DNA of 64,000 nt from Sporosarcina sp. FSL K6-1522 (GTDB taxonomy: Bacteria > Bacillota > Bacilli > Bacillales_A > Planococcaceae). Location of the stretch: assembly GCF_038622445.1 (NCBI RefSeq), contig NZ_CP152019.1, forward strand, positions 3,880,501 to 3,944,500, read 5' to 3'. Below are positions 43,129-52,306 of this stretch, piece by piece; the stretch's first letter is position 1, and every line of letters starts with the position of its first letter. The translations under genes were made by a program, and so were the position numbers. The notes beneath the pieces were generated by a model. The model had not been told where the DNA came from and did no database searches. It saw nothing but the letters and a program-made list of their open reading frames with translations.

Positions 43129-46100
43129 CGACTCAGCCCCTTTGCAAACATATCCCGATACGCATCATCAACTTGCAACACATCAATCCACGGAGCAACA
43201 ATTTCAGAGAGCTCCCTGCCGTCTGCAACTAGCTTAATGACCAAATCACCGTCAGGAAACGCAGGAATGCCACCCCGAGCTTCAGCTTGATTAAATCCTA
43301 GTTGTTTACCAGTTTCGTCCCAGATTGCCCGCTGACTCACTCGTTTCGCCGGGTCGTGAGAAATTATTGACTCTGCCCAACCGCCGTCAGCCACCCAAGC
43401 AAGTTGTTTGGTGTCGACGATTCCACCGTCCTTGTAAGCGGCAAACTTCTGCGCGACAAGTCCAACACCGCCAGTAATGTTAACGTTCAACGCGTCAGAC
43501 ATTTCTCTTTTAATACTTTGCGCCATAGATTTTAATTTAGCCATAAGCGGACCTTCTATGCTCGAAATACCTTCCATCAATACCTTCCCGGCGTTGATTC
43601 CTACATCCTTTAACGTTTTGAGAACCGTGTCTGTGTCCGTCATGATATTTTTAATCTTACTAACCCATTCTTTATTCATGACGTCGAGTTCTGCATTGGC
43701 CGCCTTGCGCATTTCCTCGATGCGTTTTTCTGTATCCTTTTTCATACCAGCTAATTCAGCTTCCGCTTGTTCCCGAGCAATTGCCGATTTTTGTTGATAC
43801 ATATTCGAATAAGCTGTCAATTGATCGTCGGTCATACTGTTTAGTGCTTTCAACTCTGGTAACGCTTTAGGACCCATTTGGCGCAACTCCTCGAGCAATC
43901 CTTCATCAATTGCTTTGCTCGACAGGTCGGCTATCGCAATCTGCCACTGTTGTAAGCCTGCCACCTGCTCATTGAGATTACGCATTAGGTCACTCGCCAT
44001 TACCGCTTCTCCGATTTCAAAGCGATCAAAAACAGAGAAGTATGATTCGATTGTTTTCGCACGGTCTTCTACGGTTTTTTGATACTCATCCCGCAAACGC
44101 TTTTCTTCTGCAATCAAGTCATCATTGATTTTTCGCGTCCGTGCAAGGTAGTCGTTATTAATTGATTCGATTTTGGAGTTCACTTGTTGAACAATCTCAG
44201 CTTTGCGCTGCTGAATCGCTTCGAATTTCGAGTTACCTGCTACGGCGTCGAAATGTCTCTCAAGTTCATTCAGCATTTTTAATTCATTTTCAAATGACAA
44301 TTGACCTTGTTTTTTCAATGCATCAATTTGTGCAAGACCATCTTCAAGCGTCTCTTGGTCAACAGCGCGCTTAGCATCCCGTAGAGCAAGCATAGCTTCT
44401 CGTTTTTCATCCGTGCTGTCTTTGAAATGTTTTACAGACTCTTCCCAAATCGCAACTTCATCTTTCAACGAGATTTGTTCAAGTTTCCTCTTGTCGCTGA
44501 TATACGTATTAATATCACCGATACGATTCGCTTGTGCGCTTTTTGTGATTTTAAGTACATCAGCAGCTGCTTTGATATTAATATTTTTTATCTTTTTCGC
44601 AGAATCTTCTTCAATACGACGAATACGTATTGCTTCCGCTTCCGTAATTTTTCGTTTACCCGCTTTAGCTTTTTGGTGGATAAGCCGAATATCCTCAGCT
44701 GAGCGTTTCGCAATTTCCGCCGCTTCAGCATTTGCCTTTTTATTGATTTCAGCAATTTCTTTATTGGCTTCATCATTTTCAATTGCCAATATATTTCTTA
44801 CATCCGTCAATTGTGACTCGTTTTTCTTGTAAACTCTTGGTGCATCCAAGCTTTGAGTTTTGACGCCCCCCACGCCTAATTTCCTACTCGCTATTTCCAA
44901 TAACTTCATGGCGTTTGATCTTTTGCTCGCATCACCTGTCGGGATGATAACCTCTTCTTTATTCCCTTCACCGACCCAAGCTAGCTGTTCCTTCGTGATT
45001 ACACCACCGTTTGCATAGCCTTTCGGATTGATATACTCCCCGTTACGCAACACTTCGTAGTGTAAGTGTGGGCCAGTACTTGCGCCTGTTGAGCCGACAG
45101 TTCCGACGGTTTGACCTGCCTTTACAACACTTCCGACACCAACCGAGTTACGTGAGTTATGTTGATAAATACGTTCCATGATTCCGCTTTTAATACGAAC
45201 GTAGTTACCACGGAACGAGTTGAATGCCGACTGGACAACCGTACCCGCCGATTGAGCAGGAATAGGTGTACCTGACGGCGCACCGTAGTCGTCGCCGTAG
45301 TGCATCTTTCGGTCACCTGTGATTGGATGAATACGATATCCATAGCTTGATGTTTTTCGGAACGGTGGGCCAAATCCTTTTCCGGTACTCTCGCCGAAAT
45401 CAGCTAGTTTCCCTTTGACGAATTCGATTGCGCCTTTTTTAACTTTATCAACGGCCCCTTTCGCCATATCTCCAATAAAACTCCCGCCTTTAGGTGATGA
45501 AAATCCGAGGGCATTCAGTGCCACATCTAGTAGTTTGCTTGGATTTTTAATGTAATCAAAAACGTCGAAAGCTTTCTGGACTATGCCGCCAGTACCCTTC
45601 GCATACTTCGGTACGTCACCCAGTAAATCCTTGGTATTTTTAGCGGATAACACTTGTGTTCCTTTCGGCAAATTGACCAACGTGTCTTTCGCTGGACTCA
45701 AAGAAACTTCACCGTCTGGTGTTTGAATTAGTTCAGGACCCGCATTAGTTCCGCGGCCGTCACCCACGATGGCAAGCCCTCCAGGGTGTCCATCTGTCCC
45801 CTTCGCATACTTTGGCACTTTCCATTCCGGAACCTTTGAATCGACACCGATTTTCCCTAGAACCCAGTTGATACCTCCGATGACACCGTTCACGCCTTTG
45901 CCTAGTGTCTCAGCCAATTTATTGGTGACTTTATTGACACCGGAAGTTACCTTGGACGCCATACTTCCAATACCGTCTCCGATTTTTTTCGGTAATTCTT
46001 TCGCCGCATTTACTATATCGGTGAACCGTGACGTGATGCTGTTGAAAATATCACGGAAAGCATTCGAAGTATTTGTTTTCAGAGCAGTCCATGTATCTCG

Positions 46101-48533
46101 CATTTTCGTAAAAATCCCCGTTACGGATCCAGAAAGGAAATCTTTGATAGTGGTCCATGTCGATTTAAGGAAATTCCAAATACCAGTAAAAGTGGTTGTC
46201 GTGGTATTTCGTATAAAGGACCAGCCGTTTGTGAATACCAATTTCACGGCATTAATAAATCCGGTTGTGATTGATTTGATAGAGTCCCAAGTAGTTTTCA
46301 AGAAGCTTCCGATATTTGTAAATACCGTTTTCGTTGCTACCCACATTAGATTCCAAGCGTTTTTAAGGTGGTTGACGACAGCTGTTCCTTGACCTTTGAA
46401 TAACGCTACAATAGCCTGCCATAGCGCCACGAAACCTTGTCGAAATGCTAGAATGAACGCTTTAGCACCGCCGAGTATTTTCCCGTAAAAAGTCAACTGG
46501 ATGAAGTTCCAGATGAATTCGACTGCCCCAACGAAGAGTTGCTTTATACCTTCCCACATCTTTTTAAAATCACCGGTAAGAAGACCAGAGAAAACTTTTA
46601 TGATGCCCATGATGATGTTAATTGCACCATTTATAACACCTTGGATATTGCCCCAGACCATTTTGATGATTGCTAGAACCGCCGGCATAACGAATTGAAT
46701 GATTGCTAGAATAAATTGAAAAGCATTTTGTATGGCTTGGACTAACTGTTCGCCGTCTTGATCCCAGAAACTCTTGAGTTTCGCAAAGATTCCACCTGCA
46801 AATTTCACAACATCTTCAAGAATCGGCTGTATGGAGGGGAAAATAATTTGAAATACAGACTCAAGAAATCCGAAAACCCCATCCATATAACGTTTTAATT
46901 CACCCGCGCCAGTAATCATCGAATCTTTCACTTTCATGAAAATATCGACCAGATCCCACAGCGTGTTATTTATTTTTACTGCGCCATCTAAGCCGAAATT
47001 CTTCTCGAACCACGACATATCACCCGAGCCGAGCATCATTTCCTTTACCGCGTCAATACCATCTTTTATAAATTTGAAGCCTTTCGTGATTGGTTGCATT
47101 TTGTCGGCTAGTCCCTGCATTGCCGGTTGCGCATGGTCGAATAAACCAATCAACATTTTCAACGCTGAGTTAGCCGCATCCATCGCCGGGCCGCCGTACG
47201 TATAAAGAAAGTTGTCCCATGTACTACTTAACATAGCTACGTTATTTGCATATGAATCTGCTTCTCGCGCACCCTGTCCAATTACGCCAGCAATGTCCTG
47301 TTGTCGCAAAGCTTCATTTGTTTTCAGGAGCTCTTGTTCCGCAGTCGTGAGTTCAGCGAACTTTTTTCCGAGTGTACTTTTAGCCAACACGTCAAGTTGC
47401 GTTGCAGTCAAGTTAACCATGGCTGTATCGACGGAGCTATATTCTCCTTTAATCATCGCTGCGAAACGGGCTGTTGTATCTTCCATCGATTCGTTCGCAA
47501 AGGCGTTACCATCGACAGTTAGATCCATATACTTTTGCGCCGTTTCATGGGCTTCTTTTTCCGCTACACCTTTACCTTTTAACAACGCCACATATTGCAT
47601 ATAAGAGTTTTTAAGTTCGTTCGGGTGTTTGTTCCAAGTCTCAGACATCTCATTGAGATACTTGTCTGTAGTATCCTTCATACCACCCATAACTTGCGCA
47701 TACTGATCGTTGATAGCTTCCAAGTCGGCCGTCGTTTCGACAATCGTCAGAAAGAAGTCCTTGATTTTATCGACAGCAAAGACTGCGACTAATACACCTA
47801 CAAGTTTCTTCGCTGTTCCCGCTAAGCCCTCAAACGCCGAATCAACTTGTTCAGTCTCGTCGACCGCCGCATCACCCATGTCATTTAAACCATCTTCAAC
47901 GTCGTCGAGAGCATCATCTACGTCGCCGAGGTTATCTTGCAAATCGTCAAGGTTTCCCTGCGTTTGATCTAAATCGCCGTTCAGGTCATCCAAGTTATTA
48001 CTTCCACCCAAATCCTCGATTTCGTTGGTCGCATCTTGGGTGGCTGATTCTAAGTCTTCGAGATTGCCTTGAGTTGTATCGATGTCCGCATCGAGGTCGC
48101 TGAGTCCATTGCTCTGGCCAAGCGTAAGGAAATCCCGGTTAACATCATTGATGGCTATTTCGATATCACCAAAGCTTGCACGGGCTTCGTCACCAAGCGA
48201 GTCGAGATGAGCAGTACTATTCTGTACCGCGCTACTCAAATCTGACATCGTTTGCTCGGAGACTCTTCCCGCGTCGCGCATTTCATCCCGTGCTTTTTGA
48301 ATTGCTTTATCGAGGTCTTTGAACGCTTCTGGATCTCCGGCATTCTGTAACGCTCGTTTTAACTTTTCACTCGACTTCTCGAAATCTCGAAAACTCTTAT
48401 TAGCTTGTTGAGTAGACGCCTGCGACGTCGGACCTAACCTCGCCACTTCCTCCCGCACTTGTCGGAACACCGCTCTGATGCTGTTCGCCTCTGCCGTGAA
48501 TTTCGCCCGCAGCTCCCTGACCGTCGCCATCAT
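43125..48533 (-). CDS. Tape measure protein with M23 peptidase domain
   Basis: An 1802-residue protein that sets tail length and may help DNA entry. The N-terminus (MATVRELRAKFTAEANSIRAVF) and long coiled coils (about 30-230, with repeated L-D-D-L-D/Q-D-L heptads) are typical. A hydrophobic middle (about 560-720) follows. An M23 zinc peptidase domain near residues 1065-1160 keeps HYGDD and HLHYEV. Two LAWVGEG/LAWVADG motifs flank further coiled coils. A peptidase in the tape measure probably thins the cell wall during infection. The start overlaps the chaperone extension by 134 bp. Confidence 0.9.
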   Translation of the reverse strand: MMATVRELRAKFTAEANSIRAVFRQVREEVARLGPTSQASTQQANKSFRDFEKSSEKLKRALQNAGDPEAFKDLDKAIQKARDEMRDAGRVSEQTMSDLSSAVQNSTAHLDSLGDEARASFGDIEIAINDVNRDFLTLGQSNGLSDLDADIDTTQGNLEDLESATQDATNEIEDLGGSNNLDDLNGDLDQTQGNLDDLQDNLGDVDDALDDVEDGLNDMGDAAVDETEQVDSAFEGLAGTAKKLVGVLVAVFAVDKIKDFFLTIVETTADLEAINDQYAQVMGGMKDTTDKYLNEMSETWNKHPNELKNSYMQYVALLKGKGVAEKEAHETAQKYMDLTVDGNAFANESMEDTTARFAAMIKGEYSSVDTAMVNLTATQLDVLAKSTLGKKFAELTTAEQELLKTNEALRQQDIAGVIGQGAREADSYANNVAMLSSTWDNFLYTYGGPAMDAANSALKMLIGLFDHAQPAMQGLADKMQPITKGFKFIKDGIDAVKEMMLGSGDMSWFEKNFGLDGAVKINNTLWDLVDIFMKVKDSMITGAGELKRYMDGVFGFLESVFQIIFPSIQPILEDVVKFAGGIFAKLKSFWDQDGEQLVQAIQNAFQFILAIIQFVMPAVLAIIKMVWGNIQGVINGAINIIMGIIKVFSGLLTGDFKKMWEGIKQLFVGAVEFIWNFIQLTFYGKILGGAKAFILAFRQGFVALWQAIVALFKGQGTAVVNHLKNAWNLMWVATKTVFTNIGSFLKTTWDSIKSITTGFINAVKLVFTNGWSFIRNTTTTTFTGIWNFLKSTWTTIKDFLSGSVTGIFTKMRDTWTALKTNTSNAFRDIFNSITSRFTDIVNAAKELPKKIGDGIGSMASKVTSGVNKVTNKLAETLGKGVNGVIGGINWVLGKIGVDSKVPEWKVPKYAKGTDGHPGGLAIVGDGRGTNAGPELIQTPDGEVSLSPAKDTLVNLPKGTQVLSAKNTKDLLGDVPKYAKGTGGIVQKAFDVFDYIKNPSKLLDVALNALGFSSPKGGSFIGDMAKGAVDKVKKGAIEFVKGKLADFGESTGKGFGPPFRKTSSYGYRIHPITGDRKMHYGDDYGAPSGTPIPAQSAGTVVQSAFNSFRGNYVRIKSGIMERIYQHNSRNSVGVGSVVKAGQTVGTVGSTGASTGPHLHYEVLRNGEYINPKGYANGGVITKEQLAWVGEGNKEEVIIPTGDASKRSNAMKLLEIASRKLGVGGVKTQSLDAPRVYKKNESQLTDVRNILAIENDEANKEIAEINKKANAEAAEIAKRSAEDIRLIHQKAKAGKRKITEAEAIRIRRIEEDSAKKIKNINIKAAADVLKITKSAQANRIGDINTYISDKRKLEQISLKDEVAIWEESVKHFKDSTDEKREAMLALRDAKRAVDQETLEDGLAQIDALKKQGQLSFENELKMLNELERHFDAVAGNSKFEAIQQRKAEIVQQVNSKIESINNDYLARTRKINDDLIAEEKRLRDEYQKTVEDRAKTIESYFSVFDRFEIGEAVMASDLMRNLNEQVAGLQQWQIAIADLSSKAIDEGLLEELRQMGPKALPELKALNSMTDDQLTAYSNMYQQKSAIAREQAEAELAGMKKDTEKRIEEMRKAANAELDVMNKEWVSKIKNIMTDTDTVLKTLKDVGINAGKVLMEGISSIEGPLMAKLKSMAQSIKREMSDALNVNITGGVGLVAQKFAAYKDGGIVDTKQLAWVADGGWAESIISHDPAKRVSQRAIWDETGKQLGFNQAEARGGIPAFPDGDLVIKLVADGRELSEIVAPWIDVLQVDDAYRDMFAKGLSR

Positions 48534-48828
48534 TTAACCTCCCTTCCTTCGCCTTCAAGCGCTTCATTAGCTCAAAGTCCCAGTTGTAAACTTTAGCGGG
48601 TTCCGCTTTTTGTTCCGGCTGAATCGCTTTAATAAAGTCTTGTCTCGCTCGTTTAAATTGCGGATCTTCTTTCCCGTAAGATGGTTGCGTGAAAATGGTT
48701 GTTAAATAATTAAGCCAAACACGCGCACGCTCTTTTTCCGCTTCCTGTTCCTCTTTTTCAAGGTGTAAGTCCATAAACTTCAACAACTCGACCGCCGGAC
48801 TTTCGGTTACTTCCCTCCTGCCACCCAA
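48400..48828 (-). CDS. Tail assembly chaperone C-terminal extension (GT-like, frameshift product)
   Basis: The frame is open in the -1 phase well upstream of its first start-like codon (TTG at 48828). It reads through SASIVEAFIFKLGKTLGG before the charged helical part ELLKFMDLHLEKEEQEAEKERARVW. No ribosome site precedes the TTG. This fits production by -1 frameshifting from the chaperone gene at 49349, as in lambda G/GT. The last 134 bp overlap the tape measure. Confidence 0.7.
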   Translation of the reverse strand: MGGRREVTESPAVELLKFMDLHLEKEEQEAEKERARVWLNYLTTIFTQPSYGKEDPQFKRARQDFIKAIQPEQKAEPAKVYNWDFELMKRLKAKEGRLNDGDGQGAAGEIHGRGEQHQSGVPTSAGGSGEVRSDVAGVYSTS

Positions 48829-48860
48829 CGTTTTTCCGAGCTTGAAGATAAACGCTTCGA

Positions 48861-49349
48861 CTATGCTAGCGGACTCGCCATTGCCGCCCCTGTGGCTTTC
48901 TTCGCTATTTTCATGAAGCTCATTTTCGCTTTTGTTACGGCTAAAGACTTTTTTGCGCGCCCGATTAGCTTTTCAAGATCGTTCACCTCGATGACTGCAT
49001 CATAGATGTCAAATACATCGTTAACCTTCTGACTCATAAGTGTTTCGAGTTTGATTCCTGACGTAGCGGAAAGTAGCTCGAACGCTTTGTGAGGGATGTT
49101 GATTAGTAGTACTTCAAACGCCCCGACTGCATGAGATAAGAACCGAGCGTCACCTTCATCCGAATCGCTATCATCTTCATTGAACAATTCAGCAAACAGC
49201 CCCTTCAACGACTCGTCTTTCTGCGTCATTTCAAACACATCTTTGATTACGCCTAACGCTTTCTGGAATTGGAATAAATCAATTTCTTCTACCTCGTGCT
49301 GTACTGATTCCACCGTGTTTTCGCTTTTGATTTTTAAAGTGACTTTCAT
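48861..49349 (-). CDS. Tail assembly chaperone (G-like)
   Basis: A 162-residue acidic-to-basic protein encoded between the tail tube and tape measure genes, where lambda G-type chaperones are always found. The core (EEIDLFQFQKALGVIKDVFE and LFAELFNEDDSDSDEGD) is helical. It keeps the tape measure soluble for tube assembly. AGGAGG precedes the ATG. Confidence 0.8.
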   Translation of the reverse strand: MKVTLKIKSENTVESVQHEVEEIDLFQFQKALGVIKDVFEMTQKDESLKGLFAELFNEDDSDSDEGDARFLSHAVGAFEVLLINIPHKAFELLSATSGIKLETLMSQKVNDVFDIYDAVIEVNDLEKLIGRAKKSLAVTKAKMSFMKIAKKATGAAMASPLA

Positions 49350-49376
49350 ATGTTTTCCTCCTAGATTTTATAAATT

Positions 49377-49406
49377 AAAAAAGAGAAAGCCGAAGCCTTC
49401 TCTTTT
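49377..49406 (-). terminator. Terminator between the collagen-like gene and the tail chaperone
   Basis: On the minus strand AAAAGAGAAGGC-TTCG-GCTTTCTCTTTT is followed by a T/A-rich tract. The UUCG-type loop makes it stable. Confidence 0.85.
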
Positions 49407-49408
49407 CT

Positions 49409-49846
49409 TTAAGGTGTTTCTAGCGCTTCTAACTTTTGAATAATGTCTTCATACTGCGCTTGGGTTCCGAAGCCGTCATTCCCGGAAGTACCTGGATCTC
49501 CTTTAGACCCTTTCAGCGCATCTAACTCCTCCTGCGTAAAGTCTGCGTATGTAAACGCATCACCTTTATCGCCGTTGGTACCATTTGTCCCATCAGTACC
49601 TCTATCGCCTTTCTCACCTTTAAGTGATGCAAGCCAAGCGGCTTCATCTCCAATGAATCCGTTATCGACTGCGATTTCATACGCTGATTTACCGTTGGTT
49701 CCACCTGTTCCACCAATCACCGTGACCGGCATCGGCGTGTTTGTAGAAATTACTACAGGATTATCATTTTCATCATAAAACTGTGGTAAACCTACTTTCA
49801 CACCATGAACCTCTGCATATAATACTTCTTTATCTAATTTTGTCAT
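49409..49846 (-). CDS. Collagen-like phage tail-region protein
   Basis: A 145-residue protein. The N-terminal part (1-60) is folded; it contains Gly-X-Y triplets in two runs (about 79-99, GEKGDRGTDGTNGTNGDKGD, and about 115-128). The C-terminus is helical. It sits between the major tail protein and the chaperone, an unusual place for a fibre, and may decorate the tail tube. The start at 49846 follows GGAGG. Confidence 0.7.
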   Translation of the reverse strand: MTKLDKEVLYAEVHGVKVGLPQFYDENDNPVVISTNTPMPVTVIGGTGGTNGKSAYEIAVDNGFIGDEAAWLASLKGEKGDRGTDGTNGTNGDKGDAFTYADFTQEELDALKGSKGDPGTSGNDGFGTQAQYEDIIQKLEALETP

Positions 49847-49924
49847 ATTTACCTCCATTTAATATCGCCATTCAATCGCCCTCGATGATAAATGATGTTG
49901 AGGGCTGTATTGATTGGATGGCGT

Positions 49925-50497
49925 TTATCCGTTTGGGTCTGCGTTCGGATCCGTTCCGCCGAAGTAAAAGAAGTTACCCGGCTTCGATGGGTCCATACCA
50001 TCACGTGGGAACATCGTTAACGAGATGGTAATAGAACCTTGTTCGTTGCCTGACGTGCGCGTAAACTCACCGTTTGAAGCCATCTTGTAAATGTTGATAT
50101 CCAAATCCTTGAACGTGTCTGGGAACTGGCGTGGGTGGATTCTAATCGGCTTCGCTTTCTTTCGTAGCGACATACCAATTGGTGAATCCATGATACCCAC
50201 CGTTTCCCCGCCAACTGTGTCTGTAATAGATTCTGTTGCCATTAATGCCGTTTCTAGTACCGCAATTGATTCTTGCGCCGCCACGATTGTCACCGCTCCT
50301 TCATAGCCGACTAATCGTTGGTCGTATACTCCATTCCCGTAGTCAGCGATAACGATATCCTCAAACATAGGTGTTAAAGTAATTTCTCCCCCCTCTGCCT
50401 GTACTTCCTCCACGCCATCAAACTTTAGAGCATCAGCGCCTTCGCCGATAATAATATTCGATAAACCAAATGGGATTTTATCTTCACTAAGAGCCAT
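49925..50497 (-). CDS. Major tail (tube) protein
   Basis: A 190-residue protein of the phi13/Lactococcus major-tail type (ALSEDKIPFGLSNIIIG start, EGGEITLTPMFEDIVIADYG, GSITISLTMFPRDG). Copies form the tail tube. Position and length fit. AAAGGAGG precedes the ATG. Confidence 0.85.
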   Translation of the reverse strand: MALSEDKIPFGLSNIIIGEGADALKFDGVEEVQAEGGEITLTPMFEDIVIADYGNGVYDQRLVGYEGAVTIVAAQESIAVLETALMATESITDTVGGETVGIMDSPIGMSLRKKAKPIRIHPRQFPDTFKDLDINIYKMASNGEFTRTSGNEQGSITISLTMFPRDGMDPSKPGNFFYFGGTDPNADPNG

Positions 50498-50512
50498 TAT
50501 TGTTTTCCTCCT

Positions 50513-50917
50513 TTAAATTTCCATCAATGTAACGTCAAAATTGACGCTGTAATCCATGACATCGTTTTCTACCCCGAGCGGGAGTGGTTCTGATGCCGCT
50601 GTAATCAAAAAGACGCGATAGCGTTTGGTCGCCACCACGTCTCCGTTTTTAAAAAAGTCTACTTGTACCGTTTCGTGCATTATTTTGTGTAGTGAATCGA
50701 AAACTACTTGTGCTGCATGTTCGGCGTATTCCCAATCGGACGATGATAGGAGCACCATATACCGCGGGTAGCGGGTTGAAACGTCATATTCAGCAGGCTT
50801 TCCGCCCCCCTCATAGTAAACCGTCCCCGTGTTGTCATTCGCGGTCTTGTAGTCGACTGTCCACGTCAAATCGGGGAGTAGCTTCTTCAATTTTTCTTTC
50901 AAGAATGATTGAATCAT
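50513..50917 (-). CDS. Tail terminator / minor tail protein
   Basis: A 134-residue protein with the fold pattern of tail-terminator or gp17-like proteins (N-terminal helix IQSFLKEKLKKLLPDL, then strands). It lies between gp10-like and major tail genes. GGAGGGG precedes the ATG. No strong motif. Confidence 0.6.
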   Translation of the reverse strand: MIQSFLKEKLKKLLPDLTWTVDYKTANDNTGTVYYEGGGKPAEYDVSTRYPRYMVLLSSSDWEYAEHAAQVVFDSLHKIMHETVQVDFFKNGDVVATKRYRVFLITAASEPLPLGVENDVMDYSVNFDVTLMEI

Positions 50918-51400
50918 CTATTTCCCCTCCAACGTTTTTTCGAGCGCTTCGACCATAACTGCATCAAAGTCCTTTTCGGTAGCGACTATTGCACGCTCAA
51001 GAAACTTCCTGCCCGGCTTCTCGCCCCGCCAACTCGGCTTTCCGAATGTTCGACGACCACGACCGTTCAGGTAGTATTTCACGAATTTCACACCTGCGTC
51101 GTACTTGTCATGCGTTCCCGGTCGATACGGCTCTTCATGTCTCCTGAGTGCGTATTTGAGATTGGATCCACCTTCAATGACGAACGAGTCACCTTCACGT
51201 TTCGGTCTGCCAAAGTTGATTGAAGCTTCCAAATCACCGTGATCACGATGCACCAATGCCCGGGTTCCCTCTTCAATTAGCATCGAGTAATCACTCATAG
51301 CTTTTTCGATGTTCTTGAACAATTCCTTCTCCATGCCCTTTAGGTCATCCTCGAACTCACTCAAACCGCTCCAAACCAGACTAAACATGTCTTTAGCCAT
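50918..51400 (-). CDS. HK97 gp10-like head-tail/tail protein
   Basis: A 160-residue protein with a helical N-terminus and the segment EEGTRALVHRDHGDLEASIN typical of HK97-gp10 family proteins, which help join tail to head. It overlaps the preceding gene by 8 bp. Confidence 0.8.
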   Translation of the reverse strand: MAKDMFSLVWSGLSEFEDDLKGMEKELFKNIEKAMSDYSMLIEEGTRALVHRDHGDLEASINFGRPKREGDSFVIEGGSNLKYALRRHEEPYRPGTHDKYDAGVKFVKYYLNGRGRRTFGKPSWRGEKPGRKFLERAIVATEKDFDAVMVEALEKTLEGK

Positions 51401-51734
51401 CGAGATACACCGTGCGATAGTAGACTTTACTGCCTGCCAGATTGACCGCTTCTTCTTTAGCCAAAATGGTCCCCGTTGCCTTCTGACTGCCTACCGTGGT
51501 GTATTCAAGCTTGGAGCCAACGGGAGGGTTACACTTTGTCGGAAGGTCGATTTCAAGCGCTACCCGCCGCTCTTGCCCTTTCGCATCACGAATCAATTGC
51601 GACTTAAACTGCACGCGTGCTTTCGACTGTTCTTGAGTCGTTTGCTCTTTACCGTATTTGTCAGTGACAGGCTTCCCTGCTGCATCGAGAATCGGAATAA
51701 AAGCAATGACATTCTGCCGCATTGGTGGTCTCAT
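51393..51734 (-). CDS. Head-closure / head-tail joining protein
   Basis: A 113-residue beta-rich protein (KARVQFKSQLIRDAKGQERRVALEID...). Position between the connector and gp10-like genes fits the head-closure or stopper protein. It overlaps both neighbours by a few bases. The sequence motif is weak. Confidence 0.6.
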   Translation of the reverse strand: MRPPMRQNVIAFIPILDAAGKPVTDKYGKEQTTQEQSKARVQFKSQLIRDAKGQERRVALEIDLPTKCNPPVGSKLEYTTVGSQKATGTILAKEEAVNLAGSKVYYRTVYLDG

Positions 51735-52075
51735 ATCAATCTACCTACCAATCCACTACCACTTTTCGGTTTTAACAATTTGCTGACGTCGGGAGATATG
51801 TTAGATCCATCAAACGTAACCGATACACCTTTCACAGCGTACGATTTCACACCGTGGCGTTTTAGCTTGGCATATTCTTCATCCTCACCTTCGAGCATAT
51901 AGAGGGTTTGCATTGCAACAGCGCGGTCGGTTATTGACGATTCTCGGAAGTTATCTTTCAAAAGTTCATGAGCCGCAAAAATGTGTTTTACTTGCTCGTC
52001 TTGATCTAACTCCAGAAACAGGTCACTTCCAGGCATCTTCTCGATATATTCCATAACCGTATCATTCGTAATCAT
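51731..52075 (-). CDS. Head-tail connector protein
   Basis: A 114-residue helical protein (LFLELDQDEQVKHIFAAHELLKDNFRE) that fits gp15-like connector adaptors by size and position after the capsid gene. It overlaps the next gene by 4 bp. No diagnostic motif. Confidence 0.6.
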   Translation of the reverse strand: MITNDTVMEYIEKMPGSDLFLELDQDEQVKHIFAAHELLKDNFRESSITDRAVAMQTLYMLEGEDEEYAKLKRHGVKSYAVKGVSVTFDGSNISPDVSKLLKPKSGSGLVGRLI

Positions 52076-52080
52076 TCAGA

Positions 52081-52257
52081 TCACTTCGCTTCTTTTTTGT
52101 CGTCTTTCTTCGTTTCAACTTTCTTCTTCGGCTCGTCTACTAAAGTCACTTTGTCCCCTAGCTTTGTCGCCTGCGCTTCCGTCAATTCGAGTTCTTTACC
52201 GGTTGCAACGATTACTCCCTTGTGTACCAGATATCCATTAGCAATGTACTTTGGCAT
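52081..52257 (-). CDS. Small phage protein with Lys-rich tail
   Basis: A 58-residue protein (MPKYIANGYLVHKGVIVATG..., ending DEPKKKVETKKDDKKEAK). The first 40 residues form a beta-rich mini-domain as seen in small head proteins; the tail is charged. AAGGAGGATT precedes the ATG. It lies between capsid and connector genes. Confidence 0.75.
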   Translation of the reverse strand: MPKYIANGYLVHKGVIVATGKELELTEAQATKLGDKVTLVDEPKKKVETKKDDKKEAK

Positions 52258-52281
52258 GTGAATCCTCCTTAAATTTGAATT

Positions 52282-52306
52282 AAAAAAGAGCGCCGATTAG
52301 ACGCTC
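52282..52306 (-). terminator. Terminator directly after the capsid gene
   Basis: On the minus strand GAGCGTC-TAATC-GGCGCTC is followed by TTTTTT. The stem overlaps the capsid stop codon. It probably trims read-through so capsid is made in excess over distal proteins. Confidence 0.8.

Noticed and set aside
45769..46392. 207-codon plus-strand ORF inside the tape measure gene
   Set aside because: It is antisense to the tape measure coding region and shows no start signal or domain.
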